From the NCBI GenBank assembly GCA_046331545.1, contig JAXLQR010000002.1:3162001-3226000 (forward strand): a DNA stretch of 64,000 nt, read 5' to 3'. Shown here one piece after another: positions 1-11,120 of this stretch. This DNA comes from JADJVL01 sp046331545 (GTDB lineage: Bacteria; Acidobacteriota; Holophagae; Holophagales; Holophagaceae). Below the pieces are notes generated by a model, which worked only from the letters and a program-made list of their open reading frames with translations, did not search any database and was not told where the DNA came from. Made by a program: the position numbers and the translations under genes. Every line of letters begins with the position of its first letter. The stretch's first letter is position 1.

Positions 1-1650
1 TACGGCCACGACATCGAGGGCGAGCTCGGAAAGATCGAGGCGGAGGTGCGCAAGGACGAGCCCCTCGGCCGGAGCGTCTCGCCCCGCTGGATGGCCCTGC
101 TGCTCCTCGAGGGCAGCCCCGAGGGCGCGCGCCTGCTGGCCCAGAGCCATGCGAGGGAGGCCGTGGAGGCCCAGGTGGCCCAGAGCGTCGCCTTCCTGGA
201 GGCCCACCTCGGGGACGACACCGCCACCCTCATCGCCGAGCGCCGCTACGGCTTCGCCCACGGCCTCGTGAGCGAGGTCCTGAGCCAGCCCGCCCAGCCC
301 GCCCGGGCCTTCAAGGACCGGCTCGACGGGGTGCTCACCCACCGCTGGTTCGGCATCCCCATCTTCCTCGCCGTCATGGGCGTGGTGTACATCCTCTCCT
401 TCACCCTCGGGAAGTACCCGCAGGACTGGATCGGGGAAGGCTTCAAGGCCCTCTCCGGCCTGCTCGCCGACCGGCTCCCCCCGGGCGAACTGACCAGCCT
501 CCTGGTGGACGGCGTCATCCCCGGCGTCAGCACGGTGGTGGTCTTCCTGCCGGTGATCATGATCCTCATGGGCTGCATCAGCTTCCTGGAGGACACCGGC
601 TACATGGCCCGGGCGGCCTTCATCATGGACCGCGTGATGCACCTCATGGGGCTGCACGGGAAGAGCTTCATCCCCCTCATCATGGGCAGCGGCTGCAACG
701 TGCCGGCCATCCAGGCCACCCGCACCATCGAGAGCCGCCAGGACCGCCTCATCACCATCCTCGTGACCCCGCTGGTGAGCTGCTCCGCGCGCTACCAGGT
801 CTTCGTGGTGATCGCGGGCTCCTTCTTCGTGCCCTGGAAGGCCGGCCTCGTGGTGCTCGGGCTGCAGTTCGGCGGGATGCTGCTGGCGATCCTGATGGGG
901 CGCGTCCTGCGCAGCACGCTCTTCGCTGGTCCCAGCGCGCCCTTCGTGATGGAGCTGCCGCCCTACCGCCTGCCGGTGCTCAAGACCACCGGCATCCACA
1001 TGTGGGAGAAGGGGAGCATCTTCCTCAAGCGCGCGGGCACCACCATCTTCGCTGGCGCCACGCTGGTCTGGTTCATCTCCCGCTACCCCGGCATCGCCAA
1101 CCGGGAATGGGCGGTGGAGTACCGCCAGCAGCAGCAGGCTGTGGCGGTGTCGGAGCTCCCGAAGGAGGCGAAGGACGAGCGGCTGGCGGACCTGCGGCGA
1201 GCCTACGAGAGCCGCATCGTGAACACCTCCCTGGCGGCGCGCCTGGGGCGGGCGGTGGAGCCGCTCCTGCGTCCCATCGTGGATCCCGAGCACCGCCGCG
1301 CCGAGGCCTGGAAGGACGTCATCGCCCTCACGGCGGGCTTCGTGGCGAAGGAGATCGTGGTGAGCACCATGGCGGTGATCCACCAGGCCAGCGAGGAGCC
1401 CGCCGAAGGGAGCACCTTGAGCCCCCTCCAGCAGAACCTCCGCGACCGCAGCGGGTGGACGCCCCTGACGGCCCTCGCCTTCATGGTCTTCACCCTCATC
1501 TACACGCCCTGCCTGGGCACCGTGAGCATGATCCGGCGCGAGGCCGGGGGCTGGCGCTGGGCGGGCTTCACCGTGGCCTACGGCCTCGGGCTCGGCTGGC
1601 TCCTCGCCTACGGCACCGTCCAGGCCGGGCGGCTCCTGGGCCTGGGCTGA
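1..1650 (+). CDS. feoB: Ferrous iron transporter FeoB, C-terminal part (5' truncated by window)
   Basis: The frame is open from base 1, so the start and the N-terminal GTPase domain lie outside the window. What remains is the end of the GDI-like region and the polytopic core. Both FeoB gate signatures are visible: a GSGCNVPAIQATRTIESR stretch and a later PLVSCSARY stretch, each with its conserved cysteine. FeoB imports Fe(II) across the inner membrane, driven or gated by its G domain. The second gate reads CSARY rather than the common CGARL, a conservative variation. A small Cys-rich FeoB partner follows 16 bases downstream, confirming a feo operon. The GTG at base 46 is internal and should not be taken as the start. 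Confidence 0.96.
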   Translation, partial: YGHDIEGELGKIEAEVRKDEPLGRSVSPRWMALLLLEGSPEGARLLAQSHAREAVEAQVAQSVAFLEAHLGDDTATLIAERRYGFAHGLVSEVLSQPAQPARAFKDRLDGVLTHRWFGIPIFLAVMGVVYILSFTLGKYPQDWIGEGFKALSGLLADRLPPGELTSLLVDGVIPGVSTVVVFLPVIMILMGCISFLEDTGYMARAAFIMDRVMHLMGLHGKSFIPLIMGSGCNVPAIQATRTIESRQDRLITILVTPLVSCSARYQVFVVIAGSFFVPWKAGLVVLGLQFGGMLLAILMGRVLRSTLFAGPSAPFVMELPPYRLPVLKTTGIHMWEKGSIFLKRAGTTIFAGATLVWFISRYPGIANREWAVEYRQQQQAVAVSELPKEAKDERLADLRRAYESRIVNTSLAARLGRAVEPLLRPIVDPEHRRAEAWKDVIALTAGFVAKEIVVSTMAVIHQASEEPAEGSTLSPLQQNLRDRSGWTPLTALAFMVFTLIYTPCLGTVSMIRREAGGWRWAGFTVAYGLGLGWLLAYGTVQAGRLLGLG

Positions 1651-1666
1651 GGAGGGACGCGCGGCC

Positions 1667-1876
1667 ATGACCCTCCAGTTCTCCCTCGCCCTCCTCGCCG
1701 TGCTCGGCGCGGCCCTCTGGTTCGGCCGCGGCCTCTGGAAGGCCGCCACGGGAAGCGGCTGCGCGTCCGGCTGCGGCGGCTGCGGCCACCGCGCCGCCTG
1801 TCCGCTGCCCCGGCTGGAAGCCCTCCCGAAGGCGCCCTCGGCCGGTGCCCCCCGGGAACCGGGAGCGGCTTCCTGA
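1667..1876 (+). CDS. FeoB-associated Cys-rich membrane protein
   Basis: A 69-residue protein with one N-terminal membrane helix (residues 4-22) followed by a short cytosolic segment rich in cysteine (CASGCGGCGHRAAC) and a Pro/Ala tail. This is the layout of the small FeoB-associated Cys-rich family that sits directly downstream of feoB. Its role is unsettled; it may bind iron at the exit of the channel or assemble with FeoB. The ATG is preceded by a clear GGAGG sequence just after the feoB stop, so the two are probably co-transcribed. Confidence 0.85.
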   Translation: MTLQFSLALLAVLGAALWFGRGLWKAATGSGCASGCGGCGHRAACPLPRLEALPKAPSAGAPREPGAAS

Positions 1877-1879
1877 GGG

Positions 1880-2836
1880 CTACTCCGGCATGATCCGGAT
1901 GCTGCCCGTGCGGCCTTCGTCCTTCAGGATGCCGCCGTCCACGAGCTGGTTGATGTGATTCGCCAGCTCGTCCTCGTTGAGCACGCCCCGCTGCTCGAGG
2001 TGCTTGATGAGCCCGAAGAGGATCGTCCGGGTGCGGAAGGCGGAGAGCCGCTTCTTCGGCGGCACCGCGCGGGGCGTTTCGTGGAGGAGGGCGGGGAGCG
2101 CCTCCTCCCCGGCGACGCCCGGGACCACCGGGAAGGGGTCCGGCACCGGCAGGGCGTCGGGGGCGAGGAGGCTCGGGGCGCCGAAGAGCCCGAAGGGGTC
2201 CAGGGCCGGGCCCTCTCCCGCCGAGTGGGACGGCGCCGGGCCGTCGAAGAAGGGGTCGCGCCCGTAGGGCCGGTTGCCGGGCGGCGGGGCCTCCTCCTTG
2301 CGCTGGATGGGGATCTCCTGGAAGGAGAAGTTCACCGGCAGGCCGCCCTCCAGGGGGACGGGGCCTCCGACCTCGACGGTGGTGCTGGGCTGCCGTTCGA
2401 GCCTCCGGTACTGGTCGGCGATGGCCGCCTTGAGGGAGCTGTGGGAGGCCACCACGGGCTCGATCCCCATGCCCGAGGCGAAGCGGGCGCTGTCGATGGC
2501 GTTCAGGTCCAGGGGATCGGCCATCGCGAGGACCAGCGACTTGGGCTCCTTGAAGGCGATGGGGAGGACCGTGAGCTGCTCCGCGAGTCGGCGCGGGATC
2601 CGCTTCAGCACCTCCAGGTCCACCTCGACGTGGGACACGTCCACCCGCGGGACCCCGGTCTTGTGGGCGAGGAAGTCCATCAGGACCTCCTCGGTGATGT
2701 AGCCCAGGGCGACCATGGCGCCGCCCATCCGGCCGCCCATCATCCGCTGGTAGCGGAGGGCCTCCTGGAGCTGGGAGGCGTTGACCAGGCCCGCTTCCAC
2801 GAGCAGTTCGCCGAGTCGTTTGGGTTGGCCTGACAT
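1880..2836 (-). CDS. Stand-alone MshEN (GspE N-terminal) domain protein
   Basis: 318 residues. Residues 6-60 carry two tandem MshEN-type repeats: an exact RLGxxLVxxGLVxxxxLxxALxxQ pattern (RLGELLVEAGLV, then LQEALRYQ) and a looser copy (RMGGAMVALGYITEE). The fold continues to about residue 150, as in the N domain of type II secretion/pilus ATPases. The ATPase domain is absent. Instead there is a Pro-rich linker (about 170-250) and a C-terminal 60-residue helical, winged-helix-like segment ending in RIMPE. MshEN domains are known cyclic-di-GMP receptors, so a c-di-GMP-responsive adaptor is plausible but inferred. The gene converges on the feoB operon with a 3-base gap. Confidence 0.75.
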   Translation of the reverse strand: MSGQPKRLGELLVEAGLVNASQLQEALRYQRMMGGRMGGAMVALGYITEEVLMDFLAHKTGVPRVDVSHVEVDLEVLKRIPRRLAEQLTVLPIAFKEPKSLVLAMADPLDLNAIDSARFASGMGIEPVVASHSSLKAAIADQYRRLERQPSTTVEVGGPVPLEGGLPVNFSFQEIPIQRKEEAPPPGNRPYGRDPFFDGPAPSHSAGEGPALDPFGLFGAPSLLAPDALPVPDPFPVVPGVAGEEALPALLHETPRAVPPKKRLSAFRTRTILFGLIKHLEQRGVLNEDELANHINQLVDGGILKDEGRTGSIRIMPE

Positions 2837-3033
2837 GCCGTCCGTTCCTTGTCGCCTTGGGAAATCGCCCCTAAGTTAGCGCGTGATCAAGCCTTCGTGC
2901 CACCCTTCCCGGGATTTTTTACTGGGATTACCTAGGCAAAAAGCGCGACGCGGGAGGCGCCACCCCGGTCTTCACAGGTTTTCACATGCTTCTTCCGGAC
3001 CCGCCGATAGGATGAAGGGTTGGGGGCACGCGG

Positions 3034-4338
3034 ATGAAGTTCCACATCCAGACCTGGGGTTGCCAGATGAACGACCACGACGGCGAGAAGCTGTCGGGCC
3101 TGCTGGAGCGCGACGGATTCCAGGCCGTGGCGTCCCCCGGGGAGGCCGATCTGGTGCTCCTGAACACCTGCAGCATCCGGGAGAAGGCGGTCCACAAGGT
3201 CTATTCCGAGCTCGGGCGCCTCCGGGAGGAGAAGGAGCGCCGGCCGCTCCTCGTCGGCGTGACGGGCTGCCTCGCCCAGCAGGAGCAGGAGGCCCTGTTC
3301 CGCCGCGCCCCCCACATCGACTTCGTGCTGGGCACCATGGCCCTGAAGCAGCTGCCCCGCCTGGTGGAAGAGGCGAAGGCCGGACGGAAGAAGGTCATCG
3401 ACACCGGCGAGTACCCCGACAACCACCTCTTCCCGCCGGACGTGGCCCGGCGCCGGGGCACCGCCAAGGCCCTGGTCACCATCATCGAGGGCTGCAACCA
3501 CGCCTGCACCTACTGCATCGTGCCGACCACCCGCGGCGCCGAGCGCTCCCGGCCCTTCGAGGACGTGGTGGCGGAGGTCCGCGGCCTGGTGGAGGCGGGC
3601 TACCGGGAGGTCGAGCTGCTCGGGCAGAACGTGAACAGCTACGCCGGCGGCTGCACCTTCGCCGAGCTGCTGGAGCGGGTCTCGGAGGTCGAGGGGCTCG
3701 AGTGGATCCGCTTCACCACGAGCCACCCCATGAACTTCACCCGGGAGCTGGCGCGGGTGCTCGTCACCAACCCCAGGATCGCCCCCTTCCTCCACCTCCC
3801 GGTCCAGAGCGGCTCGAACCGGGTGCTGCGGCGCATGCTGCGGGAGTACACGGTGGAGGACTACCTCGAGCGCCTGGCCTACCTGGGCGAGGGCCGCTTC
3901 AAGCTCACCCTGAGCACGGACTTCATCGTGGGCTTCCCCGGGGAGACCGACCAGGACTTCGAGGACACCCTCCGCCTCCTGGACGCCGTGAAGTTCGACG
4001 CCTCCTTCAGCTTCGTCTACAGCCCGCGGCCGGGCACCGCGGCCCTGCGCCTCAAGGACGACACGCCCCAGGCCGTCAAGTCCGCGCGCCTCGCGGAGCT
4101 GCAGCGGCGCCAGACCGAGCTGACGCTGGCCTCCAACCGCCGCGAAGTGGGCCGCACCCTGCCCGTGCGCGTGGAGAGCGCCGGCGCCGAGGAGCACGGC
4201 CACTGGCTGGCCCGCACCGCCTCCTGGAAGAACGTGCGCCTCGCCGCCGGGCCCGCGCGGCCCCTGCCCTTCGGCGAGCTGGTCATGGCCCGGATCACCG
4301 AGGCGGGCCCCCACTTCCTCACCGCCGAACTGGCCTGA
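3034..4338 (+). CDS. miaB: tRNA-2-methylthio-N6-dimethylallyladenosine synthase MiaB
   Basis: Radical-SAM methylthiotransferase that adds the 2-methylthio group to i6A37 of tRNAs reading UNN codons. The N-terminal UPF0004 domain has the three cluster cysteines C10, C46 (NTCSIREKA) and C79 (TGCLAQ). The radical-SAM CxxxCxxC is C154/C158/C161 (GCNHACTYCIVPTTRG), and a TRAM domain closes the protein from about residue 370. At 434 residues the length is normal for MiaB, and the NTCSIREKA and YCIVPTTRG wording separates it from RimO and MtaB. The roughly 200-base leader upstream is free of genes. Confidence 0.96.
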   Translation: MKFHIQTWGCQMNDHDGEKLSGLLERDGFQAVASPGEADLVLLNTCSIREKAVHKVYSELGRLREEKERRPLLVGVTGCLAQQEQEALFRRAPHIDFVLGTMALKQLPRLVEEAKAGRKKVIDTGEYPDNHLFPPDVARRRGTAKALVTIIEGCNHACTYCIVPTTRGAERSRPFEDVVAEVRGLVEAGYREVELLGQNVNSYAGGCTFAELLERVSEVEGLEWIRFTTSHPMNFTRELARVLVTNPRIAPFLHLPVQSGSNRVLRRMLREYTVEDYLERLAYLGEGRFKLTLSTDFIVGFPGETDQDFEDTLRLLDAVKFDASFSFVYSPRPGTAALRLKDDTPQAVKSARLAELQRRQTELTLASNRREVGRTLPVRVESAGAEEHGHWLARTASWKNVRLAAGPARPLPFGELVMARITEAGPHFLTAELA

Positions 4339-4342
4339 GGTC

Positions 4343-4816
4343 TCAGGCGGCCCGGTCCAGGGCGCCGAAGCGCTCGGCGATGGCCTCCCGGCGGAAGGCG
4401 AAGACCCGCTCCAGGTCCCGGCGCACCCAGAGCGCGTGCGCGATCCTGCCCAGCAGGCCCCAGCCGACGCGGTAGCGCACCTGGTCCACGAGCCGCGTCC
4501 CGCCCCCGGGCAGGTCCTCGAAGCGGTGGGTGTGGTGCCAGAGGGCGTAGGGTCCGGCGACCTGCCGGTCCACGAAGCGCCGCCCCGGCTCGAAGGCCTC
4601 GATGAGCGTGCGCCAGCGCAGGGGGAGGCCGTGCACGCTCAGGCGGTAGTCGTAGACCGCGCCCTCGCCCCGGGGCAGGGGCGCCGGCGTCAGGATGCGG
4701 AAGCCCAGCCAGGGCGGCGTGAGGGCCTCGAGGTTCGAGGGGTCCTCGAAGAAGGGGAAGACCTCGCTCCGGGGCGCCGGCACGTCCTGGATCGAGATCA
4801 GCAGCTCCTCACGCAT
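4343..4816 (-). CDS. SRPBCC-family ligand-binding protein
   Basis: 157 residues with the START/polyketide-cyclase-like pattern: a beta strand with PAPRSEVFPFFEDPSNLEALTPPW near the N terminus, a central run of strands (WRTLIEAFEPGRRFVDRQ), and a C-terminal amphipathic helix (residues 125-150). No catalytic residues can be assigned. Its ATG overlaps the end of the upstream TIGR01777 oxidoreductase gene by 8 bases, so the two are translationally coupled. SRPBCC domains are often adjacent or fused to this oxidoreductase family, which supports a shared but unknown small-molecule role. Confidence 0.8.
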   Translation of the reverse strand: MREELLISIQDVPAPRSEVFPFFEDPSNLEALTPPWLGFRILTPAPLPRGEGAVYDYRLSVHGLPLRWRTLIEAFEPGRRFVDRQVAGPYALWHHTHRFEDLPGGGTRLVDQVRYRVGWGLLGRIAHALWVRRDLERVFAFRREAIAERFGALDRAA

Positions 4817-5747
4817 GGCAGAGGTCCTCCAGGGCCGCGTCGGCGGTGGGAAAGCGGAAGGGGAAGCCCACGGCCTCGAGCCTGCGGGGACGGACGTAGG
4901 CGCCCTGGAGCAGGAGTTCCGAGGCCATCTCCCCCTTGAGGACCCGGGCGCCGAGGGCCGTGGCCCAGCCCGGCGCCAGGGCGAGGTAGGGGCGGTGCAC
5001 GGCGCGGCAGAGGGCGCGGGTGAAGGCCTCGTTGCTCAGGAGCTGCGGCGCCACGGCGTTCACGGCGCCGGCCAGGGCCGGGTCCTTCACGGCCCGGAGG
5101 AAGACCGCCAGAAGGTCGTCGAGGTGGATCCAGGGGAAGCCCTGGCGGCCGTCCCCCAGCTTCGCGCCCTGGAAGCACCGCGCGGCGCGGGCCAGGGGGA
5201 CCAGGGCCCCGCCCTCCCGGGCCAGCACGATGCCGATGCGCACCTTCACCACCCGCAGGCCCAGGGCGGACGCGCGGTCCGCCTCCGCCTCCCAGGCCCG
5301 GCAGACCTCGGGGAGGAAGCCCGTGCCTGGCGGGGAGGACTCGTCCACGGGAACCTCGTCCCGGCCGCCGTAGAACCCGGTCGCCGAAGCGTTGACGAGG
5401 ACGGAGGGCCGCTTCCGGGTCGCGTCCAGGGCTTCCACGAGGCGCCGCGTGCTGTACAGGCGGCTGCGGAGGATGGCCTCCCTGCGGACCGGCGTCCAGC
5501 GCCGGTCCGCGATGCCCTCGCCGGCGAGGTTCACGACGGCGTCCGCCCCGTCGAGGAGCGGCCCGAGGCCGGTCCAGGGCACGACGTCCACGCCTTCCGG
5601 AACCCTGGCCCGGGCGGGATCCCGGCTCAGGACCTGCACCCGCGTCCCTTCCCCGCGCAGCGCCTCCGCGAGCCTGCGGCCCAGCAGACCGTTGCCTCCG
5701 GCGAGGACGACCCGGCGCACGGCGGGAAGGTTCGGGTCTGCGGCCAT
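4809..5747 (-). CDS. TIGR01777-family NAD(P)-binding epimerase-like protein
   Basis: 312 residues from an ATG at 5747. An N-terminal Rossmann motif (VLAGGNGLLGRRLAEAL, residues 14-30) is followed by VVNLAGEGIADRRW and SATGFYGGRDE, the hallmarks of the TIGR01777/YfcH sugar-epimerase-like family, and a C-terminal DUF1731-like tail (LKGEMASELLLQGAYVRPRRL). The substrate is not known for this family. The open frame continues far upstream on this strand antisense to the DUF255 gene, but the similarity begins only here. It is coupled to the SRPBCC gene downstream. Confidence 0.88.
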   Translation of the reverse strand: MAADPNLPAVRRVVLAGGNGLLGRRLAEALRGEGTRVQVLSRDPARARVPEGVDVVPWTGLGPLLDGADAVVNLAGEGIADRRWTPVRREAILRSRLYSTRRLVEALDATRKRPSVLVNASATGFYGGRDEVPVDESSPPGTGFLPEVCRAWEAEADRASALGLRVVKVRIGIVLAREGGALVPLARAARCFQGAKLGDGRQGFPWIHLDDLLAVFLRAVKDPALAGAVNAVAPQLLSNEAFTRALCRAVHRPYLALAPGWATALGARVLKGEMASELLLQGAYVRPRRLEAVGFPFRFPTADAALEDLCHA

Positions 5748-5831
5748 GCTCCAGGGATACCCCGCAGGGTCGTCCCTGTCATCCGGGGAGGCGCCCCCCG
5801 CGTTCTGGACAGGGAACCCCGGAGGCGTCCC

Positions 5832-7631
5832 ATGGTCCGCTGGCTGATGCTCGCCCTTCTCCTGCTGGCCGGGCGGTCCGGCTCTGCCCAGTCCGGCGTG
5901 GCCTGGAGGCCCTGGGGGCCGGCGGCCTTCGCCGAGGGCAGGACCACGGGGAGGCTCGTCCTGGTGGACGCCGAGGCCACCTGGTGCCACTGGTGCCACG
6001 TCATGGAGGCCCGCACCTACAGCGATCCAGCGGTCGTCGCCCTCCTGGGCGCCAAGGTGGTGGCCGTGAAGGCCGACATCGACCGCCACCCGGACGCCCG
6101 GGAGCTCTACGAGGACATCGGCTGGCCCGGCACGGCGATCTACGCCCCGGATGGGACGCTCCTCTACCGCCACCGGGGCTACCTGGAGCCCGCGGCCTTC
6201 CTGGCGGTGCTGAGGGGCCTCCTCGCGGACCAGGCGCGGGGCGCGTTCACGCCCTGGGGGGAGACGCCCCAGGCTCCGGCCGTAGCGACGCCCGAGGGAC
6301 CGGCCCTGGAACGCGCCCTCCGGCAGCTGGCGGGGACCTTCGACGCCGACCGCGGGGGCTGGGGGGTGACCCAGAAGTACCCCATCGCCGCCAACGTCGA
6401 GGCCTCGCTGCTCGCCGGCGAAGCCGGCCGCGACCCGGCGATGCGGCTGCGGGCCCTCTACACCCTCGTGCGCCAGCGGGCCATCACGGATCCCGTGTGG
6501 GGCGGCCTCTACCAGTACTCGGTGGGGCCCACGTGGCACGACGTCCACTTCGAGCGCCTCGCCACCCTGCAGGCGGGCTACCTGGAGAACCTCGCCCTGG
6601 CCACCCGCGCCACGGGGGACGGGGACTGGGTGGAGGACGCGCGACGGACCCTCGCCTTCGCCACCCGCTTCCTGGAAGCCCCGGAAGGCGGCTTCGCGGC
6701 GTCCATGGACGCGGACCTCGGAGGCTACGAGACGGACCGCCCCTACCTGGACGGCCATGCCTACTTCGCCCTCGACGACGCCGGACGGGTGAAAGCGGGG
6801 ATCCCGCGGGTGGACCGGCGCCGCTACGCCCAGGTCCAGGGCCTGATGATCTCGGCCCTGGCCAGCCTCCACGCGGCGGCGCCCGAGCTCGACACCCTCG
6901 CCGCCGCGCGCCGGGCCGAGGCGTACGCGGAACGCGCCCTGGCCGAGGGGGACGGCTACCGGCACGAGGCGGAGACGCCGGGCGCGGCCTTCCTCTCCGA
7001 CCAGGCCGCGATGCTGAAGGGCCTCCTGGCCCTGCACGAGGCCACGGGCGAGCGGCCCTTCCTGGCCAGGGCCGAGCGGCTCGGCGCCTTCATCACCGGG
7101 CGCTTCGCCACGGCGTCCGGCCTCTACCGGGCCCGGGCCGCCGAACCCGGCGCCTTCGGCGCCTTGGCCGAGGTCCGCACCCCCTTCGATGACAACGCGG
7201 CCCTGGCGCGCGGCCTCCTGCGCCTGCACGCCTTCACCGGGGACCCCGCCTGGAGGGACCGGGCCCTCGGGATCCTCCGCGTCCTGGACGGTCCTGGCGC
7301 CGTGGACGGGCAGGGGCGCTGGGTCGGCGAGTTCGCCGCGGCCTGCCTCGAGGCCTCGGGCGAGCCCGCCCACCTGACGGTGGTGGGCGCCGCGGAGGAT
7401 CCCCGCACCCAGGCCCTCTTCCAGGCCGCGCTCGCCACCTTCGCGGCGAACCGCGTGGTCGTGCGCCACGACCCGGCCTGGGGCCCTCCGCGGCATCCCG
7501 ACCTGGGCTTCCCGCCCGTGAAGGCGCCGGCCGCCTTCCTCTGCGGGAAAGGCTCGTGCAGCCGGCCCCTGACGGAGGCCGCGTCCCTTGTCGAGGATCT
7601 GGCGGCCCTGGAGGCCCGCCGGGGCCGGTAG
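5832..7631 (+). CDS. Exported DUF255 thioredoxin-like / glucosidase-fold protein
   Basis: 599 residues from an ATG with a GGAGG site 7 bases upstream. Residues 1-20 look like a signal peptide (VRWLMLALLLLAG, then SAQ). Next comes a thioredoxin-fold domain whose active site is C52-H-W-C55 within ATWCHWCHVMEARTYSD, the signature of the DUF255/SPATA20 (YyaL) family. The rest is a long alpha-helical region like the (alpha/alpha)6 barrel of this family. Members are usually cytosolic and nearer 680 residues, so a secreted, shorter version is notable. Photolyase follows 10 bases downstream, probably in the same transcript. Confidence 0.88.
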   Translation: MVRWLMLALLLLAGRSGSAQSGVAWRPWGPAAFAEGRTTGRLVLVDAEATWCHWCHVMEARTYSDPAVVALLGAKVVAVKADIDRHPDARELYEDIGWPGTAIYAPDGTLLYRHRGYLEPAAFLAVLRGLLADQARGAFTPWGETPQAPAVATPEGPALERALRQLAGTFDADRGGWGVTQKYPIAANVEASLLAGEAGRDPAMRLRALYTLVRQRAITDPVWGGLYQYSVGPTWHDVHFERLATLQAGYLENLALATRATGDGDWVEDARRTLAFATRFLEAPEGGFAASMDADLGGYETDRPYLDGHAYFALDDAGRVKAGIPRVDRRRYAQVQGLMISALASLHAAAPELDTLAAARRAEAYAERALAEGDGYRHEAETPGAAFLSDQAAMLKGLLALHEATGERPFLARAERLGAFITGRFATASGLYRARAAEPGAFGALAEVRTPFDDNAALARGLLRLHAFTGDPAWRDRALGILRVLDGPGAVDGQGRWVGEFAAACLEASGEPAHLTVVGAAEDPRTQALFQAALATFAANRVVVRHDPAWGPPRHPDLGFPPVKAPAAFLCGKGSCSRPLTEAASLVEDLAALEARRGR

Positions 7632-7641
7632 AGTCCGGACC

Positions 7642-9084
7642 ATGCGCACGCTGGTCTGGTTCCGGGGCAAGGACCTCCGGGTGGCGGACCACGGGCCGCT
7701 GCGCCAGGCCGTCGAGGGGGGCGGACTCATCCCCGTGTTCTGCCTCGACCCCTTCTTCTTCGCGCCGGCGCGGGCCCGGGCGCTGCCGCACCGCATGGCC
7801 TTCCTCCTCGACGGCCTGCGGAGCCTCCAGGCGAACCTCGCCCACCTGGGCTCCCGCCTCATCGTGGTGGAGGGCCGCGCGGTGGAGCGCATCCCCGAAC
7901 TGGCGGCGCGCTGGAGGGTGGACCGGGTCTCGGCCCAGGCCTGGGTGGAGCCCTTCGCCCGGGAGCGGGACCGCCGCGTGGCGGCGGCCCTCGGCGCGCA
8001 CGGCATCCCCTTCGACCTGCACGATGGCGCGACCCTGGTGCCGCCGGGCTCCCTGCGCACCCAGGCGGGCGCGATGTTCGGCGTCTTCACCCCCTTCGCC
8101 CGCGCCTTCGCCCGGGCCGCGGCGGTGCCCTCCGCGAATCCGGCGCCCCGGGCCCTGCCGCCCCTGCCCGCAGGGCTCGAGGCCGTCCCGGAAGCCGCGA
8201 TCCCGACCCTGGCGGATCTCGGCATCCCGGAGAACCCCCGGCTGGTCCGCGGGGGCGAGAAGGCCGCGCGGGCGCGGCTGAAGGCCTTCCTCGCCGGCCC
8301 GATTTCCCGCTACCGCGAGGGGAGGAACCGCATGGACTGGGACGCCACCTCGCGGCTCAGCGCGGACCTCAAGTTCGGAACCCTGTCGCCGGCGGCCGTG
8401 TGGTGGGCGGTGGCGGAGCGGTTCGGCGCGGGCCACGACGCGGACGTGGACGCCTTCCTCAACGAGCTGGTGTGGCGGGAGTTCGCCCACCACCTGCTGT
8501 GGGACCGGCCCGACCTGCTGGAACATCCCTTCAAGCCCGCCTGGGAAGGCTTTCCCTGGCTGGCGGACGAGGCCGGCTTCGAGGCCTGGTCGGAGGGGCG
8601 CACGGGCTATCCCGTGGTGGACGCCGCGGCGCGGCAGCTGAAGGCGGAAGGATTCGTCCACAACCGCGCCCGCATGGTCGCCGCCAGCTTCCTCACCAAG
8701 GACCTGCGGATCTCCTGGCGCCGGGGCGAGGCCCACTACCTGCGCTGGCTGGTGGACGGCGACTGGGCGCCCAACAATGCCGGCTGGCAGTGGTCGGCGG
8801 GCTGCGGCTGCGACGCCCAGCCCTGGTTCCGCATCTTCAACCCCGCCAGCCAGGGACGCCGCTTCGATCCGGACGGGGACTACGTGCGCCGCTGGGTGCC
8901 TGAACTCGCCGGCCTCGACGCGCGCTGGATCCACGCGCCCTGGGAGGCCCCGGAGGACCTGCGCCGGGGCCTGGACTACCCGGCGCCCATCCTCGACCAT
9001 GCCCGGGCCCGGGCGGACTTCCTCGCGGCGGCCAAGGCCCACCTGGGGGGCGGGAGGCCCCCCGGCGGGTCCGTGGAGGGTTGA
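7642..9084 (+). CDS. phrB: Deoxyribodipyrimidine photolyase (class I)
   Basis: 480 residues starting MRTLVWFRGKDLRV. The N-terminal alpha/beta antenna-binding domain (1-135) is followed by the helical FAD domain. FAD- and DNA-binding signatures are intact: NELVWREFAHHLLW, GRTGYPVVDAAARQLKAEGF, HNRARMVAASFLTKDL, WAPNNAGWQWSAGCGCDAQPW and FRIFNPASQ. It repairs cyclobutane pyrimidine dimers using blue light. The wording is that of class I CPD photolyases rather than cryptochrome-DASH. An upstream in-frame ATG at 7588 would add 18 residues that overlap the DUF255 gene and match nothing in the family, so the later start is preferred. Confidence 0.95.
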   Translation: MRTLVWFRGKDLRVADHGPLRQAVEGGGLIPVFCLDPFFFAPARARALPHRMAFLLDGLRSLQANLAHLGSRLIVVEGRAVERIPELAARWRVDRVSAQAWVEPFARERDRRVAAALGAHGIPFDLHDGATLVPPGSLRTQAGAMFGVFTPFARAFARAAAVPSANPAPRALPPLPAGLEAVPEAAIPTLADLGIPENPRLVRGGEKAARARLKAFLAGPISRYREGRNRMDWDATSRLSADLKFGTLSPAAVWWAVAERFGAGHDADVDAFLNELVWREFAHHLLWDRPDLLEHPFKPAWEGFPWLADEAGFEAWSEGRTGYPVVDAAARQLKAEGFVHNRARMVAASFLTKDLRISWRRGEAHYLRWLVDGDWAPNNAGWQWSAGCGCDAQPWFRIFNPASQGRRFDPDGDYVRRWVPELAGLDARWIHAPWEAPEDLRRGLDYPAPILDHARARADFLAAAKAHLGGGRPPGGSVEG

Positions 9085-9087
9085 GCC

Positions 9088-11040
<1,953 letters not shown>

Positions 11041-11120
11041 GGGCGCCTCCATGCAGGGCTTCGGGTTCAGGGTCGGGGATGGTCAGGGGACACCATAGCC
11101 GATCCCCGGCCGGGCGGACG

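Noticed and set aside
5748..8225. Long open frame on the minus strand extending the TIGR01777 gene upstream
   Set aside because: It is antisense to the DUF255 and photolyase genes, has low-complexity Arg/Gly/Ala composition and no family motifs; a by-product of very high GC.
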